Positions 51,674 to 61,676 of a DNA stretch of 64,000 nucleotides are shown here, piece after piece; within the stretch, counting starts at the first letter, position 1, and each line of letters opens with the position of its first letter. The stretch is from Peptococcaceae bacterium BRH_c4a. Lineage in GTDB: Bacteria; Bacillota; Desulfotomaculia; Desulfotomaculales; Desulfocucumaceae. Both the position numbers and the translations under genes were made by a program. The stretch spans positions 1-64,000 of the forward strand of contig LADN01000043.1 of NCBI GenBank assembly GCA_000961585.1. The letters are read 5' to 3'. Below the pieces are notes generated by a model. It searched no databases, was not told the origin of the DNA, and saw only the letters and a program-made list of their open reading frames with translations.

Positions 51674-52904
51674 AATTATCGCCCCTTTAATATTGGTGTT
51701 GTTGATGGCCGGCTGCTGGGGCAAGAGGGAGACCGACGAAATAGCCTACGTTTTGGTGATGGGATTTGATAAAGGCCCAGGTCATTTTTCCGTCATATCC
51801 TTCCAGATAGCCAACCCCAAAGCCATAGCCGGGCTGTCAGGCGGCGGTGGAGGAAAAGGCGTCGGCGGTGGTGACGAGCCGCTGTTTATCGAAAACATCG
51901 TAGCCAAATTGCCCATAGGCGCCTTCAATCTTTTAAATGTGGAGCGCAGCCGGGAAATATCACTTTTGCACACCACCGCCTTTATTTTCTCCGAGGAGGT
52001 GGCCAGGCAGGGAGTTGCGCATTATCTGAACCCCTTGGGGCGATACCGGGAAACCAGGGGCACCGCCTTTGTTTTTGTTTGCCGGGGGAAGGCCAGTGAG
52101 TTTATGAAAAAAAACCAGCCTGTTCTGGAGGTAACCCCCTCCAAGCAGTATGCGATGCTTGCCCTGACCAATAAGATACACGGACTCACCCAGGTGACCC
52201 AGTTTACAGATTTTTACCAGGGTAGCAAATCGGTGGACGTAAATCCCACAGCTCCCCTGGTGGGCATAAGCAAAAAAGAAGAACTGAGCAAAAGTGAAAT
52301 TCCTCCGCACAATAAATTGGGGGATTATCTGGCCGGAGATATGCCCTCCGTCGAGAAAGACCCCCAGTTTATCGGAACGGCTGTCTTCAGGAAGGACAGG
52401 ATGGTGGGGGAACTTACCGGGGATGAAACCAGATATTTCAACATGATCATCGGTAAGCTCAATCAGAGTTTTCTTATAATAGACGACCCCAAAAAGAAAG
52501 GCCAGTCGGTGGGAATGACACTCCGACAGGCCCGTAAGCCGGAGGTCAAGGTTAACCTGGCCGGGGAGCGCCCGGAAATAGAGCTGCGCATATACCAGGA
52601 GCCGGAAATTGCGGGTGTCACCAGCGGGATAAATTATGAAAGTCCAGAGATGAAGAAGGTGTTGGAAAAGGCCCTTGCAAATATTATCCGGAAAAGGTGC
52701 GAAAGCCTGATCACCCGCACCCAGGAGGAGTTTCGTTCCGACATATTCGGCTTCGGAAGAAAAGCCAAGAGAAAATTCATAACCCTGGAAAAATGGAAAA
52801 AATACAATTGGGATGAAGCCTTTCCTCAGGCCAGGGTGGATATTATAGTTCACGTAAAAATAAGGAGGACCGGGCTGATGCTGAATACCCGTCCCACCCA
52901 GTAA
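51660..52904 (+). CDS. gerKC: Spore germination lipoprotein, GerAC family
   Basis: 414 residues with a lipoprotein signal: LILVLLMAGC, Cys at position 19 followed by WGKRETDE. The rest is the three-domain GerAC body ending in KWKKYNWDEAFPQARVDIIVHVKIRRTG. ATG at 51660 with GAGGAGGGG upstream, overlapping the B-subunit gene by 14 bp. Confidence 0.94.
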   Translation: MRLLKIIAPLILVLLMAGCWGKRETDEIAYVLVMGFDKGPGHFSVISFQIANPKAIAGLSGGGGGKGVGGGDEPLFIENIVAKLPIGAFNLLNVERSREISLLHTTAFIFSEEVARQGVAHYLNPLGRYRETRGTAFVFVCRGKASEFMKKNQPVLEVTPSKQYAMLALTNKIHGLTQVTQFTDFYQGSKSVDVNPTAPLVGISKKEELSKSEIPPHNKLGDYLAGDMPSVEKDPQFIGTAVFRKDRMVGELTGDETRYFNMIIGKLNQSFLIIDDPKKKGQSVGMTLRQARKPEVKVNLAGERPEIELRIYQEPEIAGVTSGINYESPEMKKVLEKALANIIRKRCESLITRTQEEFRSDIFGFGRKAKRKFITLEKWKKYNWDEAFPQARVDIIVHVKIRRTGLMLNTRPTQ

Positions 52905-52925
52905 AATTAACCGGGAGATCTGACT

Positions 52926-53096
52926 ATGAATTGGATTCTGGCCCTGATAACCCTTGCTGTATCCTATTATACCTGTACCTACGGAATGTGGGCATGGCGC
53001 AAGGGAAACCGCGCCGGGGGCGTTGGCCTTTTCGCGCTGGCCGCCGTGACCTTTATAGTTTCCATATATGCCATTTTCGTGCGAACTGGTTTTTAA
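52926..53096 (+). CDS. 56-residue two-span membrane protein after the ger operon
   Basis: ATG at 52926, 8 nt after GGGAG, 21 bp after the C-subunit stop. Two hydrophobic helices (WILALITLAVSYYTCTYGMW and VGLFALAAVTFIVSIYAIFV) around a basic loop (RKGNRAGG). It could be a D-subunit-like accessory protein of the germinant receptor (inference from position and two-helix shape; GerD-subunits have similar architecture). Confidence 0.6.
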   Translation: MNWILALITLAVSYYTCTYGMWAWRKGNRAGGVGLFALAAVTFIVSIYAIFVRTGF

Positions 53097-53098
53097 TA

Positions 53099-53866
53099 CT
53101 ATATTGCCAATTGAAAACCGGCTGACATGATCAGGGATAACAGCGCCCCTGCCGCTATTCCCGCCCTGGCTAGGGTGGGTTGCATCCGCAAGGACTCCGG
53201 TATAAGCTCCATCATAATTATATAAAGCAGCGTGCCGGCCCCGAGGGCCAGAATGAAGGACAATGTGCCTGGGATAGCTTCCATCCACAGCCCGGCCAGC
53301 ATTGTTCCCAGGGGAAGCATTAACCCCGCCCCCGCCGGAATGGCCATGGCCTGTATAGGTCTGACCCCTCCCATTGCCAATATTCCGCAAAGTGCCATGC
53401 CCTCGGGGATATTGTGGAATCCTATGGCTGCAGCCAGCAGAAGTCCAATATCTTTTCCGGTCTCCAGGCCTGCCCCGATGGACAGGCCTTCGGGCAGGTT
53501 GTGCATGGCCACCCCCAGGGCGAAAAGATAGCCCGTCCTCAGTACATTACAGCCTCTTCTCCCTGAAATGAACACCCCCGGCCCTCCGGGCCCGGATACG
53601 CTTAAATGTGGAAATGCCATTCGGGCAGCCTTTCCGAAGGCCAGCCCGGCCAGCATCCCGCCCAGAGCGGTCTGCCAGGATCCCGATTTAAAGGATTGGG
53701 GCAGCAAGTCAAAAAACACCACGGTAAAGCCTATGCCGGAAGATAAGCCCAGCAGCGCCGGTATAACCCTCACCCCCGCTTTCCCCGCCACTGCCGCCAA
53801 TACCCCCCCCATCCCGGTGGCCAGGCCTGATATAAGCGATATCATCAATTTTTCTTCAGCCAACAA
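53099..53866 (-). CDS. ZIP family divalent metal transporter
   Basis: 255 residues, eight membrane segments. Metal-site motifs of ZupT-type ZIP proteins: HNLPEGLSIGAG (near residue 120) and HNIPEGMALCG (near residue 150). Probably imports or moves Zn2+/Fe2+. TTG at 53866 gives the longest frame; ATG at 53845 is possible and neither has a strong ribosome site. The stop is 2 bp from the stop of the convergent small protein gene. Confidence 0.88.
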   Translation of the reverse strand: MLAEEKLMISLISGLATGMGGVLAAVAGKAGVRVIPALLGLSSGIGFTVVFFDLLPQSFKSGSWQTALGGMLAGLAFGKAARMAFPHLSVSGPGGPGVFISGRRGCNVLRTGYLFALGVAMHNLPEGLSIGAGLETGKDIGLLLAAAIGFHNIPEGMALCGILAMGGVRPIQAMAIPAGAGLMLPLGTMLAGLWMEAIPGTLSFILALGAGTLLYIIMMELIPESLRMQPTLARAGIAAGALLSLIMSAGFQLAI

Positions 53867-54003
53867 ATTATTCCACCCCGGAATGCCAATATCTCCTTAG
53901 AAAGAATACTGCAGGCAGTCTCCCGATATAACCTATATTATCACAGAGGGCGCTGAGAAGTAACTGTAGCGGCCTGACTCCTGAATTCCGGGCGGATAGG
54001 ATT

Positions 54004-55302
54004 TCAGAATGAGGTATTGGCAACGGCCTCAAAGGCCCTGGAGGCGGCCTCCAGGGTTTTGTCAATGATTTCATTGGTATGGGCCAGTGATATGAAGGCG
54101 GCCTCGAACTGCGAGGGGGCCAGATATACTCCCTGTTCCAGCATTGATCTGAAGAATACCGAATACTTTCGGGTATCGGAATCGCAGGCGGTTTTAAAAT
54201 CGGTCACCCGGCCTTTGGTGAAGAAGCCGCACAGCATTGATCCAACCCGGTTGAAGCAAACCTCCACCCCGGCCTTCCTGGCGGCCCCGGACAATCCGAT
54301 GGCCATCCTTGACGCTTTTCCGTCCAGTTCCTCGTAAAATCCAGGCCTGCCCAGTATTTTCAGGGCGGCTATGCCGGCGCTGACGGCCAGGGGGTTGCCT
54401 GAAAGGGTTCCGGCCTGGTAAACAGGCCCGGAAGGGGACAGCATTGACATGATTTCTTTTCTGCCCCCGTAAGCTCCCACAGGCAGCCCTCCCCCAATAA
54501 TTTTGCCCATACAGGTGATGTCGGGCATAACCCCGTAAAGGGATTGGGCGCCGCCGTAGGACAGGCGGAAGCCGGTGATTACCTCGTCAAATATCAGAAG
54601 CGATCCGTATCTTGAGGCCAGATCCCGCAAACCCTGCAGAAAACCGGGCTGAGGAGGGACCACTCCCATGTTTCCCGGCACCGGCTCGACAATTACAGCG
54701 GCTATTTCTTCGCCACTGCTTTTAAACAGCTGCTCAAGCCCCTCAAGGTCATTGAATGTGGCATTTATAGTATGGGCCGCTGTTTCTTCAATAACCCCCG
54801 GGCTGGTTGGCACACCGTGGGTGAGGGCGCCGGATCCGGCCTTAATGAGAAAGGTGTCGGCATGGCCGTGATAGCACCCCTCAAACTTAATAATCTTTTT
54901 TCTTTTGGTGTAGGCCCTGGCCAGCCTGGCTGCGCTCATGGCGGCCTCGGTTCCGGAGTTGACCAGCCGGACCATTTCCACTGAAGGCATAGCCTCCACT
55001 ATCATGCGGGCCAGGGTGGTTTCCCTCTCCGTGGGCGCGCCAAAACTGGTTCCCACCGCCAGGCATTCACTGATGGCCCCGATTACTTCAGGGTGAAGGT
55101 GTCCCAGTATAAGAGGCCCCCAGGATCCCACGTAGTCTATGTATCCATTTCCATCGGAATCATATATGTAAGCTCCCCGGCCCTTTTCAATATATAGCGG
55201 ACTAAGACCCACCGACTTAAAGGCTCTGACAGGGCTGTTGACACCGCCCGGAATGTATTTCTGCGCTTCCTCAAAGAGCTTTATAGAATTAATGTTATTC
55301 AA
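54004..55302 (-). CDS. hemL: Glutamate-1-semialdehyde 2,1-aminomutase
   Basis: 432 residues, class III aminotransferase fold. PLP-binding Lys in [17 protein letters not shown] (near residue 268), plus FDEVITGFR and the N-terminal [10 protein letters not shown]. Makes 5-aminolevulinate after HemA. TTG start at 55302 behind AAGGTGGTG. It is separated from ahbB by 665 bp of repeats. Confidence 0.97.
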   Translation of the reverse strand: MNNINSIKLFEEAQKYIPGGVNSPVRAFKSVGLSPLYIEKGRGAYIYDSDGNGYIDYVGSWGPLILGHLHPEVIGAISECLAVGTSFGAPTERETTLARMIVEAMPSVEMVRLVNSGTEAAMSAARLARAYTKRKKIIKFEGCYHGHADTFLIKAGSGALTHGVPTSPGVIEETAAHTINATFNDLEGLEQLFKSSGEEIAAVIVEPVPGNMGVVPPQPGFLQGLRDLASRYGSLLIFDEVITGFRLSYGGAQSLYGVMPDITCMGKIIGGGLPVGAYGGRKEIMSMLSPSGPVYQAGTLSGNPLAVSAGIAALKILGRPGFYEELDGKASRMAIGLSGAARKAGVEVCFNRVGSMLCGFFTKGRVTDFKTACDSDTRKYSVFFRSMLEQGVYLAPSQFEAAFISLAHTNEIIDKTLEAASRAFEAVANTSF

Positions 55303-55351
55303 ATTTATACACCACCTTTTATAAGAGTGATCTAAACTGAAAAAATATCCC

Positions 55352-55518
55352 GTCAGAATACAGGAGACAGGAGACAGAAGTTGGCCAAGGCATTCCTTGT
55401 TTGCTTTTCTTAATTGGGCCAGTTAATGGGGGTTTAGATTTCAAATACCAATTTCTCTGTTTTCTCTATGGCTCATTCTGAATTTTGAATTCCAGCCAGC
55501 CCGCAGGGCTTCTTTTTT
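55352..55518. repeat. Repeat family B, copy 2
   Basis: Heptamers CAGAATA, CAGGAGA, CAGGAGA, CAGAAGT (55355-55382), then the conserved block shared with 41098-41185 and the degenerate TCTCTATGGCTCATTCTG end, then inverse-type units and a hairpin AGCCC/GGGCT with a T-run (about 55496-55518). Copy 4 of the composite repeat begins immediately after the T-run. Confidence 0.75.
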
Positions 55519-55966
55519 ATCGTTTAGGAAAGTATATGACACATTAAAGCATTAAAGCGCTGAAGTACTGAAGCACCAAAGCATTTTTATGCAAGCCCAG
55601 AGTTTTTCCGGGGTCGCTTCGGGGTCGCTAACGGGTAGGGAAAGTGATTTGAACCTGGGCTGCATAAACCTCCTGCTGCAACAGTCTCTAAACTCGGTCG
55701 CCAACGGAATGCCGACCGCCTCCAACGCCGCATCCTTGCGTCGATTCCGGCTACCGGCTGCGTCCTGCAGCCGGTTCGGCAGTCCGTAGGCTCGGTCGTT
55801 AAGAGACAGTAGCAGCCTCCGGTAAATTCCGCCCAGAACCAAAAATCACTCCCCCCCACTGCATGTCGCTGTGGGGTCGCTTGAGGGTCGCTTTTAAGGC
55901 AGCCTGTCACAATTCTGGATTCTGGCTTCTGGATTCTGGATTCCCAAGCGCCCTTCAGGGCGTTTA
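55519..55966 (+). repeat. Composite intergenic repeat, full copy 4
   Basis: 8-mer block (ATTAAAGC, GCTGAAGT, ACTGAAGC, ACCAAAGC near 55545-55582), GTCGCT at 55613 and 55624, palindrome (about 55632-55862), GTCGCT at 55865, 55876 and 55887, heptamers (about 55912-55943), hairpin GCGCCC/GGGCGT with a T-rich tail ending at the ahbB stop. The two left GTCGCT motifs are fewer than in copies 1 and 2. Confidence 0.85.
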
Positions 55967-55967
55967 T

Positions 55968-56441
55968 TTACTCCTCAGTAAAATACTTCATACTGTTCTT
56001 TTTAAGCTCTTCGGTGCTGAACAGAACAAGGTATTCCGTCAGGCCCGAGGCTTTTGACATGGTCCTGGCAATCTGGTGACACTCTTCACCGGTTTTTCCG
56101 TGAACCATGGTAAAAAGGCTGTGCTGCCAGCCGCCTGAATTCTCCCTTAGATAGCAGTGGCTGACCTCGGCAAATGCTGAAAATATCTCACCGGCCCTGA
56201 TGGCGTCTTCCCCTTCCACCTTCCACACCACCATGGCATTGGCTGTATAGCCCAGAGCCTGATGCTTCACTGCGGCTCCGAATCTCCGTATCAGCCCCCG
56301 GGACTGCATGTCCCTGATGGCGTCAATCAGGGTATCCTCTGTTATGCCAAGCCTTTCGGCCATTGCCAGAAAGGGGCGGCTTACCAGGGGCAGCCCCTCC
56401 TGTAAAATGCGGACTATATCTTTCTCCAGCCCGGTAATCAT
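55968..56441 (-). CDS. ahbB: Siroheme decarboxylase subunit AhbB
   Basis: 157 residues of the Lrp/AsnC-like AhbAB family: HTH part (about 15-65) with RGLIRRFGAAVKHQALGYTANAMVVW, then the ligand-binding half with the His-containing FTMVHGKT. With AhbA it removes two acetate carboxyls of siroheme to give 12,18-didecarboxysiroheme. Two base pairs separate it from ahbA. Confidence 0.92.
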   Translation of the reverse strand: MITGLEKDIVRILQEGLPLVSRPFLAMAERLGITEDTLIDAIRDMQSRGLIRRFGAAVKHQALGYTANAMVVWKVEGEDAIRAGEIFSAFAEVSHCYLRENSGGWQHSLFTMVHGKTGEECHQIARTMSKASGLTEYLVLFSTEELKKNSMKYFTEE

Positions 56442-56442
56442 T

Positions 56443-56904
56443 CTATCCCTCCGTTAGATCAAAATTAACCTTGATTTTAAATAGTTTTACCGCCGGAAGG
56501 CTGATCAGCTGGTGAAGCCCGGTTCTTATTCTAATCTCAGCGAGAACTTTCTCTATATCTTTTTTTTCAGGGACAAGAAGTGTAAACCACATATTGTACT
56601 CATGATTTCTTATATAATTATGGGTAACCCCCGGGTATGCGTTAACCACATCAGCCACCTGCCCTATCCTCTCGGCGGGCACCTTCATGGCGCACAGGGT
56701 GCCGGTATAGCCCAGCTTGCGGGAGTCGAATATTCCCCCCAGCCTCCTGATGGTATGGTTTTCGGTCATTCTTTCAAGTCTGGCCAGAATATCCTCCTCG
56801 GTGGTGCCCAGGGAATCGGCCAGATGCTTGTATGGTTCTTTGGTAACCGGAAAATCAGACTGAATTATATTCAGCAGATCCCTGTCCAGGCTGTCCAGTT
56901 CCAT
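56443..56904 (-). CDS. ahbA: Siroheme decarboxylase subunit AhbA
   Basis: 153 residues, same fold as AhbB, with the AhbA-type stretch HTIRRLGGIFDSRKLGYTGTL and NYIRNHEYNMWFTLLVP. Probably no DNA-binding role despite the Lrp-like HTH. Located after ahbD and before ahbB. Confidence 0.92.
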   Translation of the reverse strand: MELDSLDRDLLNIIQSDFPVTKEPYKHLADSLGTTEEDILARLERMTENHTIRRLGGIFDSRKLGYTGTLCAMKVPAERIGQVADVVNAYPGVTHNYIRNHEYNMWFTLLVPEKKDIEKVLAEIRIRTGLHQLISLPAVKLFKIKVNFDLTEG

Positions 56905-56935
56905 CTATCTACCCCCGAAAATAAATTCAATCCGC

Positions 56936-57943
56936 CTATTCCGACGACAGACCACCGACCACCGACGTCCGATAAAGGCACCAGGGCTCCTCAGCCATAT
57001 AGTCATCATGGTAAAAAAACGCCCGGGCCCTGCACCCCCCGCATATTTTACTGTATTGGCAGATACCGCAGCCTCCGGTGTACTCCATGGTGCGCAGTCT
57101 GTTGAACATGGGGTTGTCTTTCCAGATCTCGGAAAAAGGCTTCTCTCTTACATTTCCTGCGCTTATGTTGAGATATGCGCAGGGCTGTACATTGCCCACA
57201 GGGCTGATTATACAGTAGGCTGTTCCGGCCAGACAGCCGCGGCTGAAGCGGGTTCTGACTCCCATCTCCCTGGCTATTCTCATGAACTGTGGTGCGCAGG
57301 TGGGCTTGAGCTCAATATTTACCTGCCCCTGTTTCTTCATGATCCTCTCCAGCAGCTTTTCATACCTTTCGGTGCGCAGTGATTCGCTCTCAATGTCTGC
57401 GCCCCTTCCGGCGGGCACCAGGAAAAACAGGTGATGGGCCATGGCCCCCACCTTTACCGAAAAATCAGTAATGGCCTCTATCTCATCATAATTCCAGTCC
57501 ACCACGGTGGTGTGCACCTGGAAGGGTATACCGGCCCGGCGGCAGGCCTCCATTCCGTCCACAGCCCCCTGCCAGGCTCCTTCAAATCCCCTGAAGCGGT
57601 CGTGCCTGGCCGGATCGGCGCTGTCCAGGCTGATACCCATGGCAGCGGCCCCGGACTTTTTAAGCTTTTCAGCCACCGTTTGGTCAATCAGCATGCCGTT
57701 GGTTCCAAAAACCGGCCTTAATCCTCTTTTAACGGCGTGCTCAACCAGATGGAATATATCTTCTCTCAGCAGTGGCTCGCCGCCGCTGAAGATCATTATT
57801 TTAAAGCCTGCCCGGGCTATTTCGTCAATCAGGGCCAGGCCCTCTTTGGTGTTTAGCTCGTCTGTGGCCTTTACCCCGGCGTCCCTGTAGCAGTGCTGAC
57901 AGAAAAGGTTGCAGGCGTTGGTGGTGTTCCAGGATATTATCAT
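56936..57943 (-). CDS. ahbD: Radical SAM heme synthase AhbD (NirJ2 type)
   Basis: 335 residues. Radical SAM motif NACNLFCQHCY (Cx3Cx2C), SPASM-type C-terminal Cys set (CLAGTAYC, QPCAYL, GGCGICQYSKICGGC, PWC). Converts Fe-coproporphyrin III to protoheme by oxidative decarboxylation of propionates. The ATG at 57943 overlaps the hemB stop (TGATG); the in-frame codon seven positions upstream is less likely. Confidence 0.88.
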   Translation of the reverse strand: MIISWNTTNACNLFCQHCYRDAGVKATDELNTKEGLALIDEIARAGFKIMIFSGGEPLLREDIFHLVEHAVKRGLRPVFGTNGMLIDQTVAEKLKKSGAAAMGISLDSADPARHDRFRGFEGAWQGAVDGMEACRRAGIPFQVHTTVVDWNYDEIEAITDFSVKVGAMAHHLFFLVPAGRGADIESESLRTERYEKLLERIMKKQGQVNIELKPTCAPQFMRIAREMGVRTRFSRGCLAGTAYCIISPVGNVQPCAYLNISAGNVREKPFSEIWKDNPMFNRLRTMEYTGGCGICQYSKICGGCRARAFFYHDDYMAEEPWCLYRTSVVGGLSSE

Positions 57944-58923
57944 CAAAAGCCCTCCTTTAACCAACGGGCAGCGTCAGGCGCATGGTAGGTTATTATGATA
58001 TCTGCCCCGGCCCTTTTCATGCCTGTCAGGGTCTCCATTACCACCCTGGGCTCATCTATCCAGCCCTTTTGAGCTGCCGCCTTGACCATGGCGTACTCCC
58101 CGCTGACGTTATACACCGCCAGGGGGTAATCGAAGCTGTCCCTGATCAGCCGGACAATATCAAGATAGGCCAGGGCAGGCTTCACCATAATGATGTCGGC
58201 TCCCTCGTCGATATCCATGGCGGTCTCCCTCAACGCCTCGGTGGCGTTGGGAGGATCCATCTGGTATGCCCGGCGGTCTCCGAACTGAGGGGCGGAGCCC
58301 GCAGCCTCGCGGAAAGGGCCGTAATAGGCCGAGGCATATTTCACCGAATAGGACATTATGGGCAGGTTGGTATATCCTTCTGCATCCAGCCTCTTTCTTA
58401 TGGCGGCCACGCGACCGTCCATCATGTCGCTGGGGGCCACCATGTCGGCCCCGGATCTGGCATGGGACAGCGCTGTTTCGGCCAGAAGATCGAAGGTGGG
58501 ATCGTTCAGCACGCCCCCACCTTCAACTAGACCACAGTGGCCGTGATCGGTGTATTCACACAGACACACATCGGTTATTACCAGTATCTCCGGAAATTCA
58601 GCCTTTATGGCCCTCACAGCCTGCTGCACAATGCCGTTTTCGTCATAGGCCCCGGTGCCGGCGCTGTCCTTTTTATCGGGCACACCAAAAAGCAGCACAG
58701 CCGGAATACGGAGGCCGGCGGCTTTCTCAACTTCCCGGACCAGCATGTCCGCAGACAGGTTATATATTCCCGGCATTGAATCCACCGGCTTTTTGATTCC
58801 CTTTCCGGTCACCGCAAAAATGGGATAAACCAGGTCGTTCACCGAAAGGCTGGTCTCCCTCACCATCCGCCGAAAATTTTCATTTTGCCTGATCCTGCGG
58901 GGGCGATATAGAGGAAATCTCAT
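57943..58923 (-). CDS. hemB: Porphobilinogen synthase
   Basis: 326 residues. Active-site Lys in [14 protein letters not shown] (near residue 250), the first Schiff-base Lys in [16 protein letters not shown], and Zn-ligand Cys in [14 protein letters not shown]. Joins two 5-aminolevulinate molecules. ATG at 58923 follows GGGGAGG and starts inside the last 44 bp of ahbC; the longer frame is rejected. Confidence 0.97.
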   Translation of the reverse strand: MRFPLYRPRRIRQNENFRRMVRETSLSVNDLVYPIFAVTGKGIKKPVDSMPGIYNLSADMLVREVEKAAGLRIPAVLLFGVPDKKDSAGTGAYDENGIVQQAVRAIKAEFPEILVITDVCLCEYTDHGHCGLVEGGGVLNDPTFDLLAETALSHARSGADMVAPSDMMDGRVAAIRKRLDAEGYTNLPIMSYSVKYASAYYGPFREAAGSAPQFGDRRAYQMDPPNATEALRETAMDIDEGADIIMVKPALAYLDIVRLIRDSFDYPLAVYNVSGEYAMVKAAAQKGWIDEPRVVMETLTGMKRAGADIIITYHAPDAARWLKEGF

Positions 58924-60118
58924 TGCAATGCCTCCCCGGTAAAATATCATGGTTTATCTCTTCATCAGTAAGATAGCAGGCCGGGTCCTGGGCCCAAAAA
59001 TCACCGTAAACGGCTTCGGCCCTGGCCCTGAAATTACCATTGCACAGCTTTAACCAACGGCAGGATGAGCACCTGCCGCCCAACAGGCCGGATCTGTTTT
59101 TCAGCCCCGCCATAAATGGATTGGAGATATCATTCCATATTTCCCCGAACTTCCTTGTCCTTACATTGCCCAGGGAATGGTTCTGGGTAAACTGGTCGGG
59201 GTGCACCTCCCCCCTCCAGTCCACTTCCCCTATGGCGATACCTGACCTGTTGCCGCCGTTTCTTTCCAGCAGTTCGTATACCTCCTGAGCCCTGGGTGAT
59301 TTTTCCCGCAGCAGCTTCATATATATATAGATGGCGTCACAGTGGTTGTCAACGGTCAGAACCTCCACCTGTCTGCCCTTTTTGAAAAACTGGCCGGTGC
59401 GATCCATAATGGTCTCCAGCGCCTCCCGGGTCTCGGAGTGGGAAATATCTTCGTCCACCATTTTGCTGCCCCGCCCGGAGTATACCAGATGGTAGAAGCA
59501 CACCCTGGGTATATCCTCTTCCTCAATAAGCCGGAATATCTGGTCAAGCTCTCCGAAATTGTGGCGGTTTATGGTGAATCTAAGCCCCATTTTCTGGTCT
59601 GCCTGCCGGCAGTTCCTGATACCCCGCAGGGCATCCTCAAAGGCCCCCCTGCGGCCCCTGAAACGGTCGTTGTTTTCCCCTATGCCGTCCAGGCTGATGC
59701 CCACATAACCCACGCCCAGTTTCTTTATTCTTCGGGCCGCATCCCGGTCAATCAGTGTTCCGTTGGTGGATATGGTTACCCTTATTCCACGTTTCACAGC
59801 GTAACCGGCCAGATCAAAAAAGTCACCCCTAACCAGCGGCTCTCCGCCGGAAAAGAGTATCACAGGCACCCGGAATTCAGCCAGATCATCGATAAATTTC
59901 AGGGCCTCGGCGGTAGACATCTCGTCCGGGGCCACATTCCCGTCGGAGTTTGAGTAACAGTGTCTGCACCGGAGGTTGCAGGCCTTTGTCACATTCCAGA
60001 CCACCACAGGACCAAGCCCGCTGGCCGCTCCCCCGGTCTGACCCCGCACACCATGGCTGTACCTCAGCGAATCACCGAAATTCTCCATTCCATAAAGCAG
60101 CCTGCTTACGCTTATCAT
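58880..60118 (-). CDS. ahbC: Radical SAM 12,18-didecarboxysiroheme deacetylase AhbC (NirJ1 type)
   Basis: 412 residues. Starts [20 protein letters not shown], the NirJ1/AhbC N-terminus, with [11 protein letters not shown] (Cx3Cx2C) near residue 45 and a C-terminal SPASM-like Cys set ([19 protein letters not shown]). Removes the acetate side chains to give Fe-coproporphyrin III. GGGAG 7 nt before ATG. Overlaps hemB by 44 bp. Confidence 0.9.
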   Translation of the reverse strand: MISVSRLLYGMENFGDSLRYSHGVRGQTGGAASGLGPVVVWNVTKACNLRCRHCYSNSDGNVAPDEMSTAEALKFIDDLAEFRVPVILFSGGEPLVRGDFFDLAGYAVKRGIRVTISTNGTLIDRDAARRIKKLGVGYVGISLDGIGENNDRFRGRRGAFEDALRGIRNCRQADQKMGLRFTINRHNFGELDQIFRLIEEEDIPRVCFYHLVYSGRGSKMVDEDISHSETREALETIMDRTGQFFKKGRQVEVLTVDNHCDAIYIYMKLLREKSPRAQEVYELLERNGGNRSGIAIGEVDWRGEVHPDQFTQNHSLGNVRTRKFGEIWNDISNPFMAGLKNRSGLLGGRCSSCRWLKLCNGNFRARAEAVYGDFWAQDPACYLTDEEINHDILPGRHCNEISSISPPQDQAK

Positions 60119-60154
60119 CAGTTAACTCCCGTCTATATCTTACAACCGCCAGTA

Positions 60155-61672
60155 TTATAACACATCGGCGGACAATTTCTCCAGTATAGCCTCCAAAAGT
60201 CCCTCTATTGTATAACGGGTGGCCTCTATATCTACGGTCAGCCCGATACTCCTGGCGGTTTCTGCCGTTACCGGCCCTATGCAGGCTATCTTCACGCCTT
60301 TGGTCAGGGCGGGCAGATCATTATAGCCTATGCCTTCAGCAAAGTTTTTAACTGTGGATGAGCTGGTAAATGTTATTATGCTGATCTGGCCCTGGCTGAG
60401 CATGCTCGCTATTTCTTCCCGCCGGCCTTCCCCGGCCACCGTCCGGTAGGCTGCAACCTCATCCACCAGAGCGCCTTCCCGGATCAGCAAATCCGCCAGC
60501 GCCTTTCGGGCTATATCCGCCCTGGGCAGCAGTACCCTGTGGCCCGGCAGAATACTGCCCTTCAGCCCGGCCACTATTTCCTCGGCCCGATATTCCGAGG
60601 GAACGTACTCCACCCTAATGCCATAGCCCTCCAGGCGGTCCCTGGTTTTGGGCCCGATGGCGCATATTTTTACTCCCTTTAAGTCCCTTATATCCATGTT
60701 TAATTTGAAAAGGCGGCTAAAAAAGGACCTGACTCCGTTTACGCTGGTAAAAATTATCCAATTGTAGTCTGCCGCCTTTGACACCGCATTGTCCAGGAGA
60801 ACAAAATCCTCGGGGTCTTCTATAAGTATGGCGGGAAATTCCACGGCCCGGCCCCCCAATTCCTCTATGGCCCGGCTCAGTTCACTGGCCTGTTCCCTGG
60901 ATCTGGTCACCAGCACACTGCGGCCGAACAAGGGTTTCTTTTCGAACCAGTTGAGCCTTTCCCTGAGATTGACCACCTCTCCCACCACAATTACAGAAGG
61001 ATTGGCAAAGCCCTCTTGCAAAGACCTTTGGGCAATATTTTCCAGCGTTCCCAGCAGTGTGGCCTGATTCGGCCTGGTTCCCCACCGTATCACGGCCACC
61101 GGGGTCTCTTTGGGTCTGCCGTGTTTAATCAGACTGCCTGCTATGGAGGTAATATTCCCCATGCCCATAAGGAATACCAGTGTGCCGGCGCTGTTTGCAA
61201 TGCCTTGCCAGTCAATGTCCGAACCTTCCTTATCGGGGTCTTCATTTCCGGTAATGACAGCAAAGCTGGAAGCTATACCCCTGTGAGTCACCGGTATTCC
61301 GGAGTATGCCGGTACAGCCACAGCCGAGGTTACCCCGGGCACCACCTCAAAGGGAATTCCCGCCTCATACAGCGCCTCGGCCTCTTCACCGCCCCGGCCA
61401 AAAACAAAGGGGTCTCCCCCTTTCAGCCTGGTAACCAGCTTGTCCTCGGACGCTTTTCTGACCAGCAGCCTGTTTATATCTTCCTGTTTCATTGTATGCT
61501 TGTCAGGGCCTTTGCCCACATAGATCATTTCGGCTCCACTGCCGGCCTGGGATAGTATTCCCGCCCCGGCCAGCCGGTCATAAACCAGCACCTGGGCTCT
61601 GCGCACGCATTCCAGCCCCTTAACCGTAATCAGCCCGGGGTCCCCTGGCCCGGCGCCAACCAGGTAAACCAT
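60155..61672 (-). CDS. cobA-hemD: Fused uroporphyrinogen-III C-methyltransferase and uroporphyrinogen-III synthase
   Basis: 505 residues. SUMT domain (about 1-245) with MVYLVGAGPGDPGLITVKG and VVPGVTSAVAVPAYSGIPVTHR, then HemD domain (about 255-505) with LVTRSREQASELSRAIEELGG. One protein closes the tetrapyrrole ring and makes precorrin-2, steering flux to siroheme. ATG at 61672 is 4 bp after the hemC stop; the 23-residue extension upstream is rejected. Confidence 0.95.
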   Translation of the reverse strand: MVYLVGAGPGDPGLITVKGLECVRRAQVLVYDRLAGAGILSQAGSGAEMIYVGKGPDKHTMKQEDINRLLVRKASEDKLVTRLKGGDPFVFGRGGEEAEALYEAGIPFEVVPGVTSAVAVPAYSGIPVTHRGIASSFAVITGNEDPDKEGSDIDWQGIANSAGTLVFLMGMGNITSIAGSLIKHGRPKETPVAVIRWGTRPNQATLLGTLENIAQRSLQEGFANPSVIVVGEVVNLRERLNWFEKKPLFGRSVLVTRSREQASELSRAIEELGGRAVEFPAILIEDPEDFVLLDNAVSKAADYNWIIFTSVNGVRSFFSRLFKLNMDIRDLKGVKICAIGPKTRDRLEGYGIRVEYVPSEYRAEEIVAGLKGSILPGHRVLLPRADIARKALADLLIREGALVDEVAAYRTVAGEGRREEIASMLSQGQISIITFTSSSTVKNFAEGIGYNDLPALTKGVKIACIGPVTAETARSIGLTVDIEATRYTIEGLLEAILEKLSADVL

Positions 61673-61676
61673 ACCC

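Noticed and set aside
51960-53390. 476-residue minus-strand ORF
   Set aside because: Lies opposite gerKC, which has a lipobox and conserved domains; the translation is His/Gly-rich noise.
56443-56904. Lrp/AsnC transcription regulators (also 55968-56441)
   Set aside because: The pair next to ahbC/ahbD and hem genes matches the siroheme decarboxylase subunits, which share the Lrp-like fold.
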